The position numbers were made by a program, and so were the translations under genes. A stretch of 64,000 nucleotides of DNA from positions 128,416,123 through 128,480,122 of the forward strand of contig NC_088202.1 of NCBI RefSeq assembly GCF_037126465.1, read 5' to 3'. The DNA comes from Ornithodoros turicata (taxonomy: Eukaryota > Arthropoda > Arachnida > Ixodida > Argasidae). This document shows positions 46,834 to 58,620 of the stretch, piece after piece. Every line of letters starts with the position of its first letter. Within the stretch, counting starts at the first letter, position 1. Below the pieces are notes generated by a model. That model had not been told where the DNA came from. It did not search any database and saw nothing but the letters and a program-made list of their open reading frames with translations.

Positions 46834-47482
46834 TAGTTCGGTCCGATCATGACAGAAATGTTCAACTCACGTGTAAGTTCACTTCCCAATTACTATTTAT
46901 TAAAAGTTTCCGCGGTGTGCTTGCTAGTCATTAAGTGCATGAAGCGAAAAACAACTGCTGAGAAAACAATGGCTATTCCACGATCTGCTGTACACGCCAC
47001 GAAGGTTGAAGGGGAAAGAAAGAATGAAAATAACATTGACAGACCAAATGAAACTGTGCGCATCAGTGTCGCGCACGAACTTTCAAATTATGCGGTTGTA
47101 CAGAAGAGCTATTTTCGTTCTTCGCCGAGAGCTAAACAATACTGAGTTCACCAGCGCACCTATTTCCAAGCGCATTGTTTGCATATCGAGTCAGCCCAAT
47201 TTGCGCCAAAAGTGACGTCCAACAATTACAACGCTCACGAACGCTCAACGCCCCTGTAAGTGCACATGAGAAAAGCCTCGCAATTAGATTGTGCAAATTC
47301 GAGTGCGTCCGCACAATAGTATCGTCCGTCATTTTGACGTCGAAATGCGAATCTTTACTGTTTGTAAAATTTACTCGAAACGCCGGCAAATTGCCACGGT
47401 CACTCTGTCCGTCTTTGAAACGTTTCTGAAAGAATCGGATAACGAAGAAAATCGGTTAAAGTCATAACGACTCAGTATGGAG
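46834..47482. other. Unassigned stretch
   Basis: No recognised gene; chance frames up to 98 codons. Confidence 0.4.
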
Positions 47483-47490
47483 CTACAGCT

Positions 47491-48235
47491 CAGGGATGGG
47501 CATATATACATTTTTTGAGTATTTAAATATAAATACAAAATACTCTGTTGAAAGGGGTATCATTAAAGGGGTAAGTACTCTTCATAAATACTTTTGAACA
47601 TGGGTACCTAAATACAAAATACGAATACAGTATTTAAATACTGTAACTACTGCCATAAATACTGTGACGAAAATGTCTTCTGGAATTACAGAAATACTGA
47701 TGATCATAACAAATCAGCAACGAACAATAGCACATATTTGTTAGATTATCATGGCGATTTTAATATTAGAAGTTTCTCGATGACTGCGCCTTTAGGCATG
47801 TTCTGTTCGGTCATACAATCAAATTCGTAAAGAAGAACAGCATCTCCACAGGTGGCGATGAACAAATGCTTGTATTAAATTTGATGAAGATGCTTCGTAC
47901 AACAAGGTAATTGGGTAGCCGCGACCGTTGTGCGCAACAACAGTGAAAAAATTGCCATCTAAAATGGTTTGTCGCATGCGCATCGTAAACACGCCATAAC
48001 TGCTCCCCAAGCTCGTTTTTCTTCCCGGAAGGTCAAATGCGAGGCGACTTTTTGGTATGTGTCAGTATACTGTATTTAGGAGTATTTATAAAGTATTTAC
48101 AAGAATAAATAATCGACAATTTGTATTTAGATATAATTACAAATACATTTTCCAAGTAAGTATTTAAATGTAAAATATAAAGACATGTATTTATATTTTA
48201 AATAGTATTTTGATTGCAGTCACTGCCCATCCCTG
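47491..48235. mobile_element. hAT-like MITE with AAATAC repeats
   Basis: Termini CAGGGATGGGCA and TGCCCATCCCTG are exact inverted copies. CTACAGCT at 47483-47490 and 48236-48243 is a perfect 8-bp target duplication. The subterminal zones are packed with AGTATTTAAATAC-like words. The unique centre (about 47690-48050) encodes nothing recognised. 745 bp. Confidence 0.92.
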
Positions 48236-48243
48236 CTACAGCT

Positions 48244-51200
48244 GCATAGTTTATACAAGTCGCGTATTCAGTCGCTAGTCAGTCCCTGATCGCGCTGTGC
48301 TGAGGGAAGCTAGCCATTTACCGGCATGCATTCGCACATATTAAACTAAAGCAGCCGCATACATTACTTTTTATAACGCAACATTATTTACCTCCCTTAC
48401 AGGCAGAGCCTCTACGAAGTGTTCGACATGCCTTATACATGCATAATCCCCTGTCAACACTCGCTCATCTGAATTTGTTCTTCCGCCAACTTCTGAAATG
48501 TCCTACATGGTGGGTGACAGTATTGCTCCTCCAAGATACGGAATTGCACTGGATCGATTTGTCATTGGAACCACAATTCATTTTCATTTGCTCTTATTGC
48601 GCAGTCCGATATACCCCCCGTGTAAATTAGCTCAAGAAAGAAATCTAACACAACGGCATTGTGACCGTCGACAACAATAACCATCTCTCATGGCCCGATG
48701 AATATGTAAAGTGCAGCGATTCCCTCTCAATTATGCCCCGATAGGTCAGTCAGGCACATGTAAGTCCCGGTACGGGTTCGGTCTGCAAAACGCGGCACAC
48801 AGCACCTATTTCCAATTCCACCATGTCCCACACTATATGTGCTCTCGTCTTTGCCAACCATTTCGTACTACATAAGCATCGCCTTCGGTATCATTCTTGA
48901 CATGAGTCAGAACAAAAGCAAATCAGCAATACAAGCACCTTTCTATCCTTCTGGAGTGCTAACTCGACTTGCAGAGAGTTTTGCGCATCCAGCCATCCGT
49001 ATGACAAACGGAGACTCGAGACCGCCCTGCAGAGAAACAACACAACACGCCTCTCCGTCAAGCATTCAAACCAAAAAGCAAACAGCCGTTTTATGGGACC
49101 CTCCTATGCTTCGAATCTGTAACACAACAGAACGAAAATGTGCTTTGTCTCGGACGTTCCCGCATGAACGAGCCTCCCAGTCCGGACGCGCAACGCCTGG
49201 CGAACATTCGTCTGTCCTTGCTAGCGTCAGCATAGTTCCCGTTCCTTGTGTGATGGATGCAACGCATTGCGCCACATTTGGCAGTCGACGGACGGAAAAT
49301 ACACGCTGCACGTATAACGGTACTGCCGCTCCATGCAATACTGTGTTGCCTCGTATCTTTCTCAAGGCCACACAATTTCTGATACGGCCGTGATCTGTTT
49401 CCAATGGAGGTGCGACAGGACGGGGGCAGCCCTAATAAATGAGTGAAGGGGACCGGAGTAGATTTTGGGAGCTCGGGATATTCCGAGCTATTTTGTGGGA
49501 TCCTAGACACCTTTACGAGCGCACGGCAGAGGGATTTGCTTGCTTTTGGTCTCCTCCGAGGTGTTACTTATCAAAGGGGGCCTTCGGAAGAAAGCCCAAC
49601 CAAACGAAGATAACACAGCAAGTTTTGGTACGGTTCGGCGATGTGGGGTTCAGTTCAAGAAAACGTTGCAAGGACGCTTATATTTATCACATTACATCAC
49701 AAGGATTAGACATTATGCATCACACACGCTTCAGTTGGACGCCTTCAGTTGTACACGCTTCAGTTGTAGCGAGCACGATTGGAGGAACTGCGGAGGAGCA
49801 GCCCCATCACGGCGCGTTCGCTCTCCTTGGCATAAAAAAAGACACATATTTCGGACTAGCGGCCTTGAAGGGATGCGTCTTGGAATCTTTGATAAAGAAA
49901 CATGTGTCTGACTAAGCGATCTATTAAGTGCTGTAAAGTATGGCATATTCTGCCGGAGCAACACGGACAAACTATGGAAATAATGTGCTAGCACACCGAT
50001 AGCCCGAACTTCGTGAGTCTCCGAGTATAAAGAGGACAGCCGCCGCCATGTGCATCGTATGGAGTACCGCCTAGGCTTGTTCTCGAAGCAACTGACCGGA
50101 GTCCTCGTGGCTCAACTGAACGCTTTGGGGAAAGTCCCCGGACCTTGGGCAGAAAGTGCCGGAGCGTCATGCTCTTCCCCCGGCCAGTTACGCACGTAAT
50201 GCTGTGACGGGCTTGCTCGGAGCTGTGTGTGGGCCGGGGCATCGTCGCAGCAAAGGAATGCAAGCAGTCTCATGAGGACTAGCGGAATGGGGCTCACTCA
50301 GGTGGGAACTCCAGAAATTTTTGCGCACCTTTCTGTGATGTTCTGGAAAAATAAATAGAAATCCTTTGATGCATAATGTTTGTGTCTGTCCTTTCGTATT
50401 CCCTAGTCTCGGGGTTTTACATTATGCATCACCTTCACCAGCTCGCTTGCTTCCTAGCCGTTTTTTCATATAAATCCCTTGACATGCAAAATGTTCAGCA
50501 GCAAAAAGGGGGGTTCTCAGCAGTGTACCGAGCTGGCCACTCGGGGCGATATTGTGGGCTCTGCATCTGGCGTGACATAATAAGCATAACTGCGCAGGAG
50601 CTTAAAAAAATACTGCAAAAGATATACACTAATGAAACTCTACGCTAATGGCGCATCGTAGAACCCTTCCTGTCAGCTGTTCCACTTCTATTTCGAACTT
50701 TCCGCTACACTGCTGGTAACGTCATCTGCCAGAAAAGTACGTTACTCCTGTCAATCTTTCAATCGATTACGGGTTAGTCGATTAGAGAGGTGTCCGCGTA
50801 TGAAAATCGCATTTTGAAACACATCCACAACGCGTTAAAGACGTTCGGAGAAACGTTGATTTCAGCGGTACCCATACACGTCGGTGACAGCTTGCAGTGA
50901 TCAGCCCTTAATGAAGACGGACAACGTCGGGGAACTTTGTAACCTGCTGATTTCTCATGGATGCATTACTTCGGACCGTAATTAGAGCCTGAGGAAAATC
51001 TGCGCCTGGCGACATCAGAGAAATGGTGCGTGAAAAGGTACTTCGTTAAAGTTTGATGTACGCGAACTATAGCGTGTGAAAGCTACTCCAGCAGGCTAAG
51101 GGTGGCGAGATCTCAGTAGTGATGATCTTGACGGCCTTTAAATATGCCCACAAAATTAGAGATATATAAACAAATATATATAACAAAAACGAACACAAGC

Positions 51201-52138
51201 TGGATTCCCCGTACGGGTTTTCATCGAATCGCCTTCGCATTATACTGGCAGGGCACTCCGACTGAATAATCGGGTTCAAAACGCGTGCATTTAGGTCGGT
51301 GCAGCGTGAGGCTTCGAATAAAGCGATAATTAAAAAAAAAAGTATGTCTCGTTATAACAAGGGTTAAATGTATCATGCATCTGTGCTGCAATATCGATTC
51401 CAATGCTTCTTCCCTTCTAACATTCCTAGCTCTGCTGTAAAGATGAGCGACGAGCACAAAAGACCTTGGTTACGCAAGACTATCGATGCTAATAGCGTGC
51501 GCAGTATTACAATTGTCATTCGTGCGGTGCAATGTACTTAGCATGATACCCCAGGGACAGATAATGGCTTGCTGTTGTGACTGCATTGCTAATCTGCAAG
51601 TGGATTAGACAGGCACCAATGGTATCATTAGCATGACACGGTATTGATTCTTCCTTCATTGTCTGGAACATACGACTAACCGGCAACGTCCTGCATACTG
51701 GTGCATGCAATCGTGTAATACCCCCGGGTATATACAGGAGCGACAGCACGCAGCAACTTGTCTAGGGTTTCGGCAAGCAACTGTTACAAGCGCGGTTCGA
51801 TGAATAGAGTATATTAGAAAACATTTGCTCGAAACACCGCTGAACCCCCTGCCTGACGTGCTCTATGTATGTAACAAAACAAACGTTGTGGAGTCACCCC
51901 TTTCTGAGCTGATAATCAATCCGTCAAGCATGGCCACACCAGAGGCCATTTTTTATGGCCATAAAACGTAGCGGTATTGGGCTCGGCACGCTCCGCTGTG
52001 TTTTCATAAGCTACGTGTCTTGTGTCCCGTGTGCTGTCCATACGTAACATTGTCTGTAGGTTTGCACTTCCGAAACACATTTTCCTTTTATATCTATAGG
52101 TAATAAACGCAGTTTTCTCAGTAGTCACGATATATGGT
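48244..52138. other. Unassigned 3.9-kb stretch
   Basis: Frames of 184 (48839-49393, plus) and 158 codons (49439-49915, plus) have no recognised domain. ACATTATGCATCAC occurs near 49709 and 50418, and TGATGCATAATGT near 50368 is its inverse, forming a small inverted pair around 50368-50431. A splice-acceptor-like pyrimidine tract on the minus strand at about 49026-49045 is noted under findings. Confidence 0.4.
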
Positions 52139-52499
52139 TGTCAGGGGCAGATCTGTGGAATCAAACTTTTGCTCATTCATGCATGGTGTTACAACTGTGT
52201 CTGCTTTGACATGACAAAGGAATTCGATGTATGTTTCGACAAAGGTATGCTACAAATAAGTTAGCAGGCTATGATGTGTCACCTGCCTATCGTAAATGCT
52301 TTAGTAGTTATTTGCTTAACCACACTAACGTTGTTCGTGTCACAGGATTCACATCGCTCATTCACATCGCTGTCTGGTGTTCCTCAGGGCAACAACTTAG
52401 GACATCTGTTTTTTGTTTTAGTTTTAATTAATTATATTGTGTTATCAGCGCAACACCCCAGTGCTCTATGTATGCTGACGACATGAAGATACTTCGTCG

Positions 52500-53423
52500 C
52501 GGACTTGTACGTAACGCGTTACAGGTAATTACGTTCCTACTAATCAATTAATTTTGTGAGCGATTTCTCGAGTAATCGATTAATTTTGCGAATAAGTAGT
52601 TTTTCGAGTAATCTGATTACAGTTTTCGGTAATCGATTACATATCGACTAAGCTTCACTCATAGACGAAAGCAATCCACAGGCTTCATCACAGCCTTTCG
52701 TGTCTGCTTTGCTATTGCACTACAATAAATGAAGGTCATTGTAATAGTATTCTTCCGCACGTGCATCCCGAAACAACCTGCTGTATGCACAGTAGGTCAA
52801 GCTTCGGACGTAGTTTTTTTTTTTTTTTTTCCGTGTTAGCGCCGCGAGACAACTGTGGCTATGAGCGGTGGACAGATGCGGACAGATGGAGAGAGGACAG
52901 CAGGATTGGGACATAGTGAGTCACTTGGAATTTCCAAGTGAGAAGAATGTAACACGGCCGAGTGCTTCTATTGTGGAGGTCTTGAGGGTTAACGCCTTGG
53001 CAGGAGCTGCATGCACAGAGAGGTTGCGCAAAACACTGCGAGTTCGTATCGCGATTGTTCTTCCTCTTCGATGCTGCCATGTCGACGCTCTCCTTTATTA
53101 TTTATCGCCACGGCTTCTGCTTTTCGGAAATGTCCATGGTGATGAACAGAAAAGACGAAAACAATATCCTACTTAAATGCACGATGTATTTTACGTAACG
53201 AAAAGCCTCTATTCTGTTCAAAGGCGACGAATTCTAATCTCAGAAAGAAGCGCGTCAAGCGACGAGTAATTTCAGGTTTTGTTTTATTTGCCTTGTTTTT
53301 GCCACATGACTTATTATTATTGAATGTAACGCTTTACTTTTTTATCCGTTACTTCATTACATTTTTAGCCGAGCATTAGCAACGGTAATCAATTACCTTT
53401 TTTGAGTAACGTGTACAAGTCTG
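52500..53423. mobile_element. hAT-like MITE, CAGACTTGTGC family, copy D
   Basis: Ends CGGACTTGTAC and GTACAAGTCTG. Flanks CTTCGTCG (52492-52499) and CTTCGCAG (53424-53431) match at 6 of 8. The left zone carries GTAATCGATTA words; the right zone carries GTAATCAATTACC. It is longer (924 bp) than the others partly because a SINE sits inside it. It entered the LINE just after the YADD codons. Confidence 0.75.
52814..52908 (-). mobile_element. 5'-truncated SINE inside hAT-like copy D
   Basis: The T run at 52814-52831 is its poly-A tail. The body matches the tail part of the SINE at 499-780 (TCCGTGTTAGCGCCGCGA read on the plus strand). GGACGTAG (52806-52813) and GGACATAG (52909-52916) flank it, 7 of 8 identical. 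Confidence 0.75.
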
Positions 53424-53662
53424 CTTCGCAGTATGTACATTGTACACGTCTCACGACTGTGTGCGACTGCAGTCGTATGTCGTATCTATAATGCAATGGT
53501 GTCGTATATGAACAGTTTTGCTTTTAATCAATCGAAGACAAAACCGATTTCCTCTTCCAGAAAGCATATTCCATGAATGTAGTTTACTCAATGGCACGGT
53601 TATATAACGAGTCGATGTAATTCGTTACCTGGCTGTGACACTTGACAGTGCGATGTATTTTC

Positions 53663-53795
53663 CTGTGTTTTCCTCAGACGCTTTCAGACATATGTCGGCA
53701 CAGTTCCCTTAGAAGCCGGCCCAGGACGCACATTCCCCACCATTGTGAGGCCGACAAGGGCGAGCCCTTTCACCACCACCACCAACACCACCGCC
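53663..53795 (+). mobile_element. 5'-truncated SINE with CAC tail
   Basis: Same body as the SINE at 23641 (GTTTTCCTCAGACGCTTTCA through CACCACCACC). A perfect 13-bp duplication, GCGATGTATTTTC, flanks it at 53650-53662 and 53796-53808. It lies within the LINE remnant. Confidence 0.9.
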
Positions 53796-54104
53796 GCGAT
53801 GTATTTTCGACAGCATACGCTACTGTTATTTGCAACACGCAGTATTCGTTCTGGATTTTATTATACTCGCCTAACTGCCGAATTCTTTCACCCTGCTTGT
53901 GCTATCAGGTTGTATGTTTCGTTCGTTCGTAGTAGATCGGGAATTTGCTTCTGTTGCACAGAATGCGTTGGTACGAATGCTTCGCTCGTTCGTAGCGCGA
54001 CTGGAATTCGCTTCTGTTGTACAGATTCGTGAGCATTCGTTAGCACGTATCTGGAATAGTGAACGTGTGCAAAAGAAGTTTATTGGTATTTTGTACGATA
54101 TATA

Positions 54105-54739
54105 TAAGGTGAATTTGGAAAATGTTATAGACCTTTGGATCGCGTCGTAAAAATAGAAAATGACGGCGCTTCAAACTTTGCAGACTCGCATAGTCGTTTG
54201 CTTGAACTTTTATTCACATTTTTTACAAATGCTATTACTTTGTAGAAAAAAAAAACAAATTCTCACTCCATGCATTTCCTATGGCCTATGGCAGCCCTCA
54301 AAATGGCATTTTTTCTCTATCTGCTTCACGTTCACATCACCACGTGACGCTACCTCGAAACCCTGCACGTCGTCCATCTGGTTGTTGGTTGTTCCATAGG
54401 TTTTGGTTTTGCTTCATCTCCAGGCAGCGCCACCTATACGTAGTGATGTGAACGTGAAGCAGACAGAGGAAAAAATGGCGGTTCGCCAGCTGTTAGGCCA
54501 TAGGAAATGCATGGGGTGAGAATTTGCTTTGCTTCTAACATTTTTTCTACAAAGTCATAGCATCTGAAAAAGAAATTATATACATATATATATAAGTAAC
54601 ATGATGAGACGTGGACGACAGATTACAGGAAAGTTAACAAAAACTAATTTATTCAATGGGTAAACTAACATATAGTTTAATAGAGCACTTTTTTATTCAT
54701 TTTACTTCGCAGCCGCCTGATATATTAACCTCTTCAACC

Positions 54740-54777
<38 letters not shown>

Positions 54778-54891
54778 TGGACAAAACTTCGTGCGAACGA
54801 CTATCAGTCTGCAATGTTTGAAGCGCCAGATACGTCATCTTGTATTTTTACGACTCGGTCGAAATGTGTAATCTTCGCTGAATTCACCCTG
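54105..54891. mobile_element. Fold-back MITE with long inverted repeats
   Basis: TA at 54103-54104 and 54892-54893. Left TAAGGTGAATT and reversed right CAGGGTGAATT begin the inverted arms. Matching segments follow inward: GTCGTAAAAATA, GGCGCTTCAAAC, TAGTCGTT, TTTGTAGAAAAAA, CCATGCATTTCCTATGGCC and CTGCTTCACGTTCACATCAC, to about 54345 on the left and 54445 on the right. An (AT)n tract at 54741-54764 lengthens one arm. 787 bp, non-coding. Confidence 0.8.
54741..54764. repeat. AT dinucleotide repeat
   Basis: About 12 AT units followed by CA-rich steps. Confidence 0.9.
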
Positions 54892-54932
54892 TATTTTCGA
54901 CGTGTTTGTTACCAGACTTATGAAGGCATATG

Positions 54933-55460
54933 CAGTGGTGGCCAGTAGTTAACTACATGTAGTTAAACTACTAGTTAAACTACCTGATTGTAGTTAAAAA
55001 GTAGTTATCAACTACTTGCAGAAATGTAGTGGCAACTACTAGTTAAACTACTATTTCGAGTAGTTAACTACAGTAGTTAGGTTACTGCAGGCGCCAACTT
55101 CTTTCCGATTTTGACGCAAGCTTTACGGCACGATTGTGCTTCCGACTTTTACCTTGAGCTACTTATTTGATGAGAACGGAGGTGCAGAGCAATTGTGCCG
55201 TGCATGTGTACTAAATCTTCACTTTTATCACTGCTTGTGATTCATATTTTTAGGTGTCCAAGAACACTATAGAATGAGATTGGTGCTGATGGACAACGTT
55301 AAGTAGTTATAGATGTAGTTAAAATACATTGCAATAGTTAAAGAAGTAGTTTTAACTACCTCCCCTGAAAAGTAGTTGAACTACTAGTTAAACTACTCCA
55401 TCGGGATGTAGTTAGTAGTTATAGTTAAACTACTGTAGAGGTAGTTCGTGGCCATCACTG
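54933..55460. mobile_element. hAT-like MITE with GTAGTTAAACTAC repeats
   Basis: Termini CAGTGGTGGCCA and TGGCCATCACTG (one mismatch). GGCATATG at 54925-54932 and 55461-55468 is a perfect 8-bp duplication. Both ends are dominated by GTAGTTAAACTAC-like words, self-complementary around TTAA. The centre (about 55090-55290) is unique. 528 bp, non-coding. Confidence 0.92.
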
Positions 55461-56324
55461 GGCATATGCTTCACGGACGCAATACTCGACAAAAGACGCT
55501 TCGAGATTTCGTTTTCCCACCCAAGGTCATTCATGGTACAGTCGACGGCACGGATCTTCCAAATGACATTTGTTTCTCTGCATCTCTGTCGCCGAGACTC
55601 GCTTTGCCCGCACCTGAGGACGATCGCAATCGCTGCCTAATCACGACTGCGCGCAATATAGATCCTGCGTCAGTGCGCTTTGGGTACTTTAGACGTGCGT
55701 CGGAAATCTCCCACACACGGTGCTAGAAGCGAAGAAGAAAAGTACATCGAAACATAGCACGTACAGAAAGTAAAAAACAAACAAGTAGAAACAAACAAGC
55801 AAAACATCACACCAATCCTCTTTTTATAGTCTGTTACTAGCGAGATCTGTACCGACGGTGGCGCATGGAATAACTCAATGACCCGTTATAAACGCAGCAG
55901 AATATTTGTTATGATCTGGGACTGATGCGCCTACAGACTGATAGACACAAAGGTCTGCGATTGTGCTGCGTTCCTACTCAACACAGCTCTGCACCGTATT
56001 GAAATCAAACAAATTTATGACAGCCATAAAAGTGGTCATGAAGTTCGATGAGGCACTTAGAGAAGAAAGAGGAAACAAAATTCGGTTTCGAAACGCTCTT
56101 CCCCCGCAGTACTCGCTGGCTTTACGACATTTCGGGAAGTTTAATGTCCAACCTCTATAGCTCCCACGGCTGCACTCGTTTCAACTTTGTCTTTTGTGCT
56201 ACTAGGTTTTAGTTGCGTACACAGAGGCTATACGGTGTCGCGGTTGAGATCTCTATCATTCATGTCTCTAAAGTAACGATAAAACGAATGCGTCGTTATA
56301 ACTTGATGGATCGCATGATGATCC

Positions 56325-56420
56325 ATTTTCTGACCCTACACGGTTGCGGGTTCGAGCCCGCTCCAGGACGCCACTGACTTCCTGGGGCAGTACCAGGGGC
56401 TTAAAGGAGCGCTGACGTAA
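56325..56420 (+). repeat. Possible tRNA-like repeat piece
   Basis: GCGGGTTCGAGCCCGC (about 56345-56360) looks like a tRNA T-arm or B box but has a 6-base loop. No complete cloverleaf could be drawn around it. It may be the head of another SINE; the evidence is thin. Confidence 0.3.
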
Positions 56421-58095
56421 CTCTCTCTCTTTTTTTTTTCGTTTTTCAGTGCAAAGTGTTGTCCAACCAATAAAATAAGTTCCCGCAACGATGAGCGTAG
56501 GTGACCTACAGAGCGAGCGCGAGGGCTCTGTTCCCCACACCTTTAAAAAATTCTTCTCCTCGTGAAAAGAGCGCATCGAACGAGAACGTCGTGAAGTATG
56601 CTACTCCCCTCACGTGACCAGTGACGTCAAGTGACAGCTCAAGCATGTACAAGCGGCGCGTGAGATGGGAACAAAAAGAAACAAAGCACGCGGAGCCTTC
56701 ACCTCGTCACGAGAGCATCGTGTCGGCCGTCCGCAGCTTCTTTCTCAGACTGTTTTTTTTTTTTTTTAGAGAAACAGCAGAGCGAAAATATTTTGCATGG
56801 TGACTCCTGGTGGACATCTTGACAGACGAGGCAGGATTTCGAGCGATGTGAAGTGTCACCTCATTTCTCCTTTAAACGCGTTGGGTACCGTGGGCTGAGA
56901 TTGCGACGCGCGTTGAAGAGCCATCGGGTACAACGAAGCTATTTTGAGTTAAAACTTTTTACGAGTTTTGGGGGAGAGAAAAGTTTTGGTTTCACGTTTC
57001 CCGGATTTCCTTTGGGTGACGCAAATAACGCGTTTTCTTGCATGTTTGCTTGTGTCTCACGATTAGGAAAAAAAAAAAAAAAACACTCGCCCAATGCGCG
57101 TATCGCTCCAATAAAGTGACGCGAACAGTTTTTCGCTCTGTATGGCTGCGGATGAAAGAAATAAACCAAGAAATTAATCACTCCCGATACTGAGCCTTTT
57201 TTTTTAGGAACACATGGGGGATGAATACAAAATATGGCTGTCATGCGTTCGCAGAGCAAAGCAAAATACTTGCCCACGGTTAATATACTACAGCATGCTC
57301 GACGTGTGCAGTGTTTTATGCATTTTGATAATCATAACCCACGGGCAGGTTCCAATAATGAGGCGAAAGAAAGTTTTCCGCCATCATAACCGTTCGCGGT
57401 AATAATGTAATGTTTTTTTCTTTGCCTTAGGCGGGCGAGAAAATTAAAAGTGATTTTAGTTCGCGATTGCAGAGGCTTAATTGCAGGATTAAAAAAATAA
57501 AATAAATCCAGTGGTATCGAGCCCCTATGGGATTGCTGAATATTATGAGCGATTCTTTCTCAAGCGCATTTTGGTGCTGTGGTACTGGACAATTTCCTTG
57601 GTACTGATTTTCTCAACTAAATGAGCAGCTTGACTAAGAATGCGTAAGAACTTATAGCGTAAAAAGTAAACAGAATAATTAAGAATCAAAATATGTATCA
57701 CAACACGTTTCATGTAGCATGCACATTTTGACGCAGCTTTTTTACCTCACAACAATCGAAGACGGAAATGAGGGAGACCTGGGTACTGGTTCCAAGAAGA
57801 TGGCGGGATGTCATACAGCAACCTCTCAGTAGTTCATCACATCAGATATGTGATATGATACCTGATATAAGATATATGATAGATCTGATCGGATCAGGCC
57901 TATGCACATCAGCCATACACCATATGCACGTCAACTGCCATGCCTATCGCAACTCGTACTTGTATAACATTGCAGAAACGTTATGAACTTACTGCAGAAA
58001 GCTTCCTTTCGAATGCCCCCCAGAGGTGCGCGTATCTACAACTTAAAATTCAGCGCAGGACCTCCTTTTAAAGCACACTAGAGCGAGAACCCAAT

Positions 58096-58114
58096 GTATA
58101 TATATATATATATA
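58096..58114. repeat. TA dinucleotide repeat
   Basis: About 9 TA units. Confidence 0.9.
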
Positions 58115-58620
58115 ACGGGGACTAATGCTTCCTTCATTGGACAGGAGTGCCTTCCAGCGTTGCATTCCTAATGAACGGCGCGCCTTTGAAAGTCAGAATC
58201 TCGATGTAAAGGCGCGCATTCAGCACACGGTGAATGTTTCATTAGGGCGGGCAAACACCTGCATGGGAATGTTGCTCTTCTCTATATACTTGAGACAGAG
58301 GGCAGAAGCGTTCCTTAAATCTCCCGGGTTGATCGAAGTAAAGCGGTTAGGTCCCGAGAGAGAATGGAAAGTGCACTGAAAGTACTGCAATCTGGCCGAG
58401 TGAATCCCGTTTCTCGAAGCATACGCGGCTGCATCGGAGAATAAAGAAAACGCGAGTAATGCTTTATCGACTTAGCGAAAAGTAGTAGTTCTGCGAACTG
58501 GGATATGAACAGAACAGCACAAAAAAAAAAAAAATAAAAAATAAAGAAGAAGGAAGAAAAAGAAAGAAAGAAAGAAGGGGGAGAACGGCAACACGCATAG
58601 CGGGGAGGTGGGTTCCTGCG

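Larger units (their letters stand above)
52139..54102 (+). pseudogene. LINE reverse transcriptase (jockey/CR1 type) split by three insertions
   Basis: Three pieces read as one reverse transcriptase once insertions are skipped. Piece 1, 52139-52499: a GRS-like start, FD in a K(E)FDV segment, KLAGYDVSPAYRK, SGVPQG and the catalytic YADDMKI at its very end (about 52472-52492), in more than one frame. Piece 2, 53424-53662: a QWC segment and an RVDVIRYLAVTLDS-like segment. Piece 3, 53809-54102: LEFASVV and ERVQKKF segments typical of the thumb region. A hAT-like MITE (52500-53423), a SINE (53663-53795) and a fold-back element (from 54105) interrupt or end it. About 60 bp are imperfectly duplicated at 53920-54020. 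Frameshifts and stops make it inactive. Confidence 0.8.
55469..58620. other. Unassigned 3.1-kb stretch
   Basis: No recognised gene. T/A runs occur at 56432-56441, 56752-56768 and 57067-57082. Frames up to 117 codons near 58315-58668 span A-rich low complexity. Confidence 0.4.

Noticed and set aside
56335..56375. A true tRNA gene around GCGGGTTCGAGCCCGC
   Set aside because: The T-loop is short and no acceptor, D or anticodon arms could be paired.
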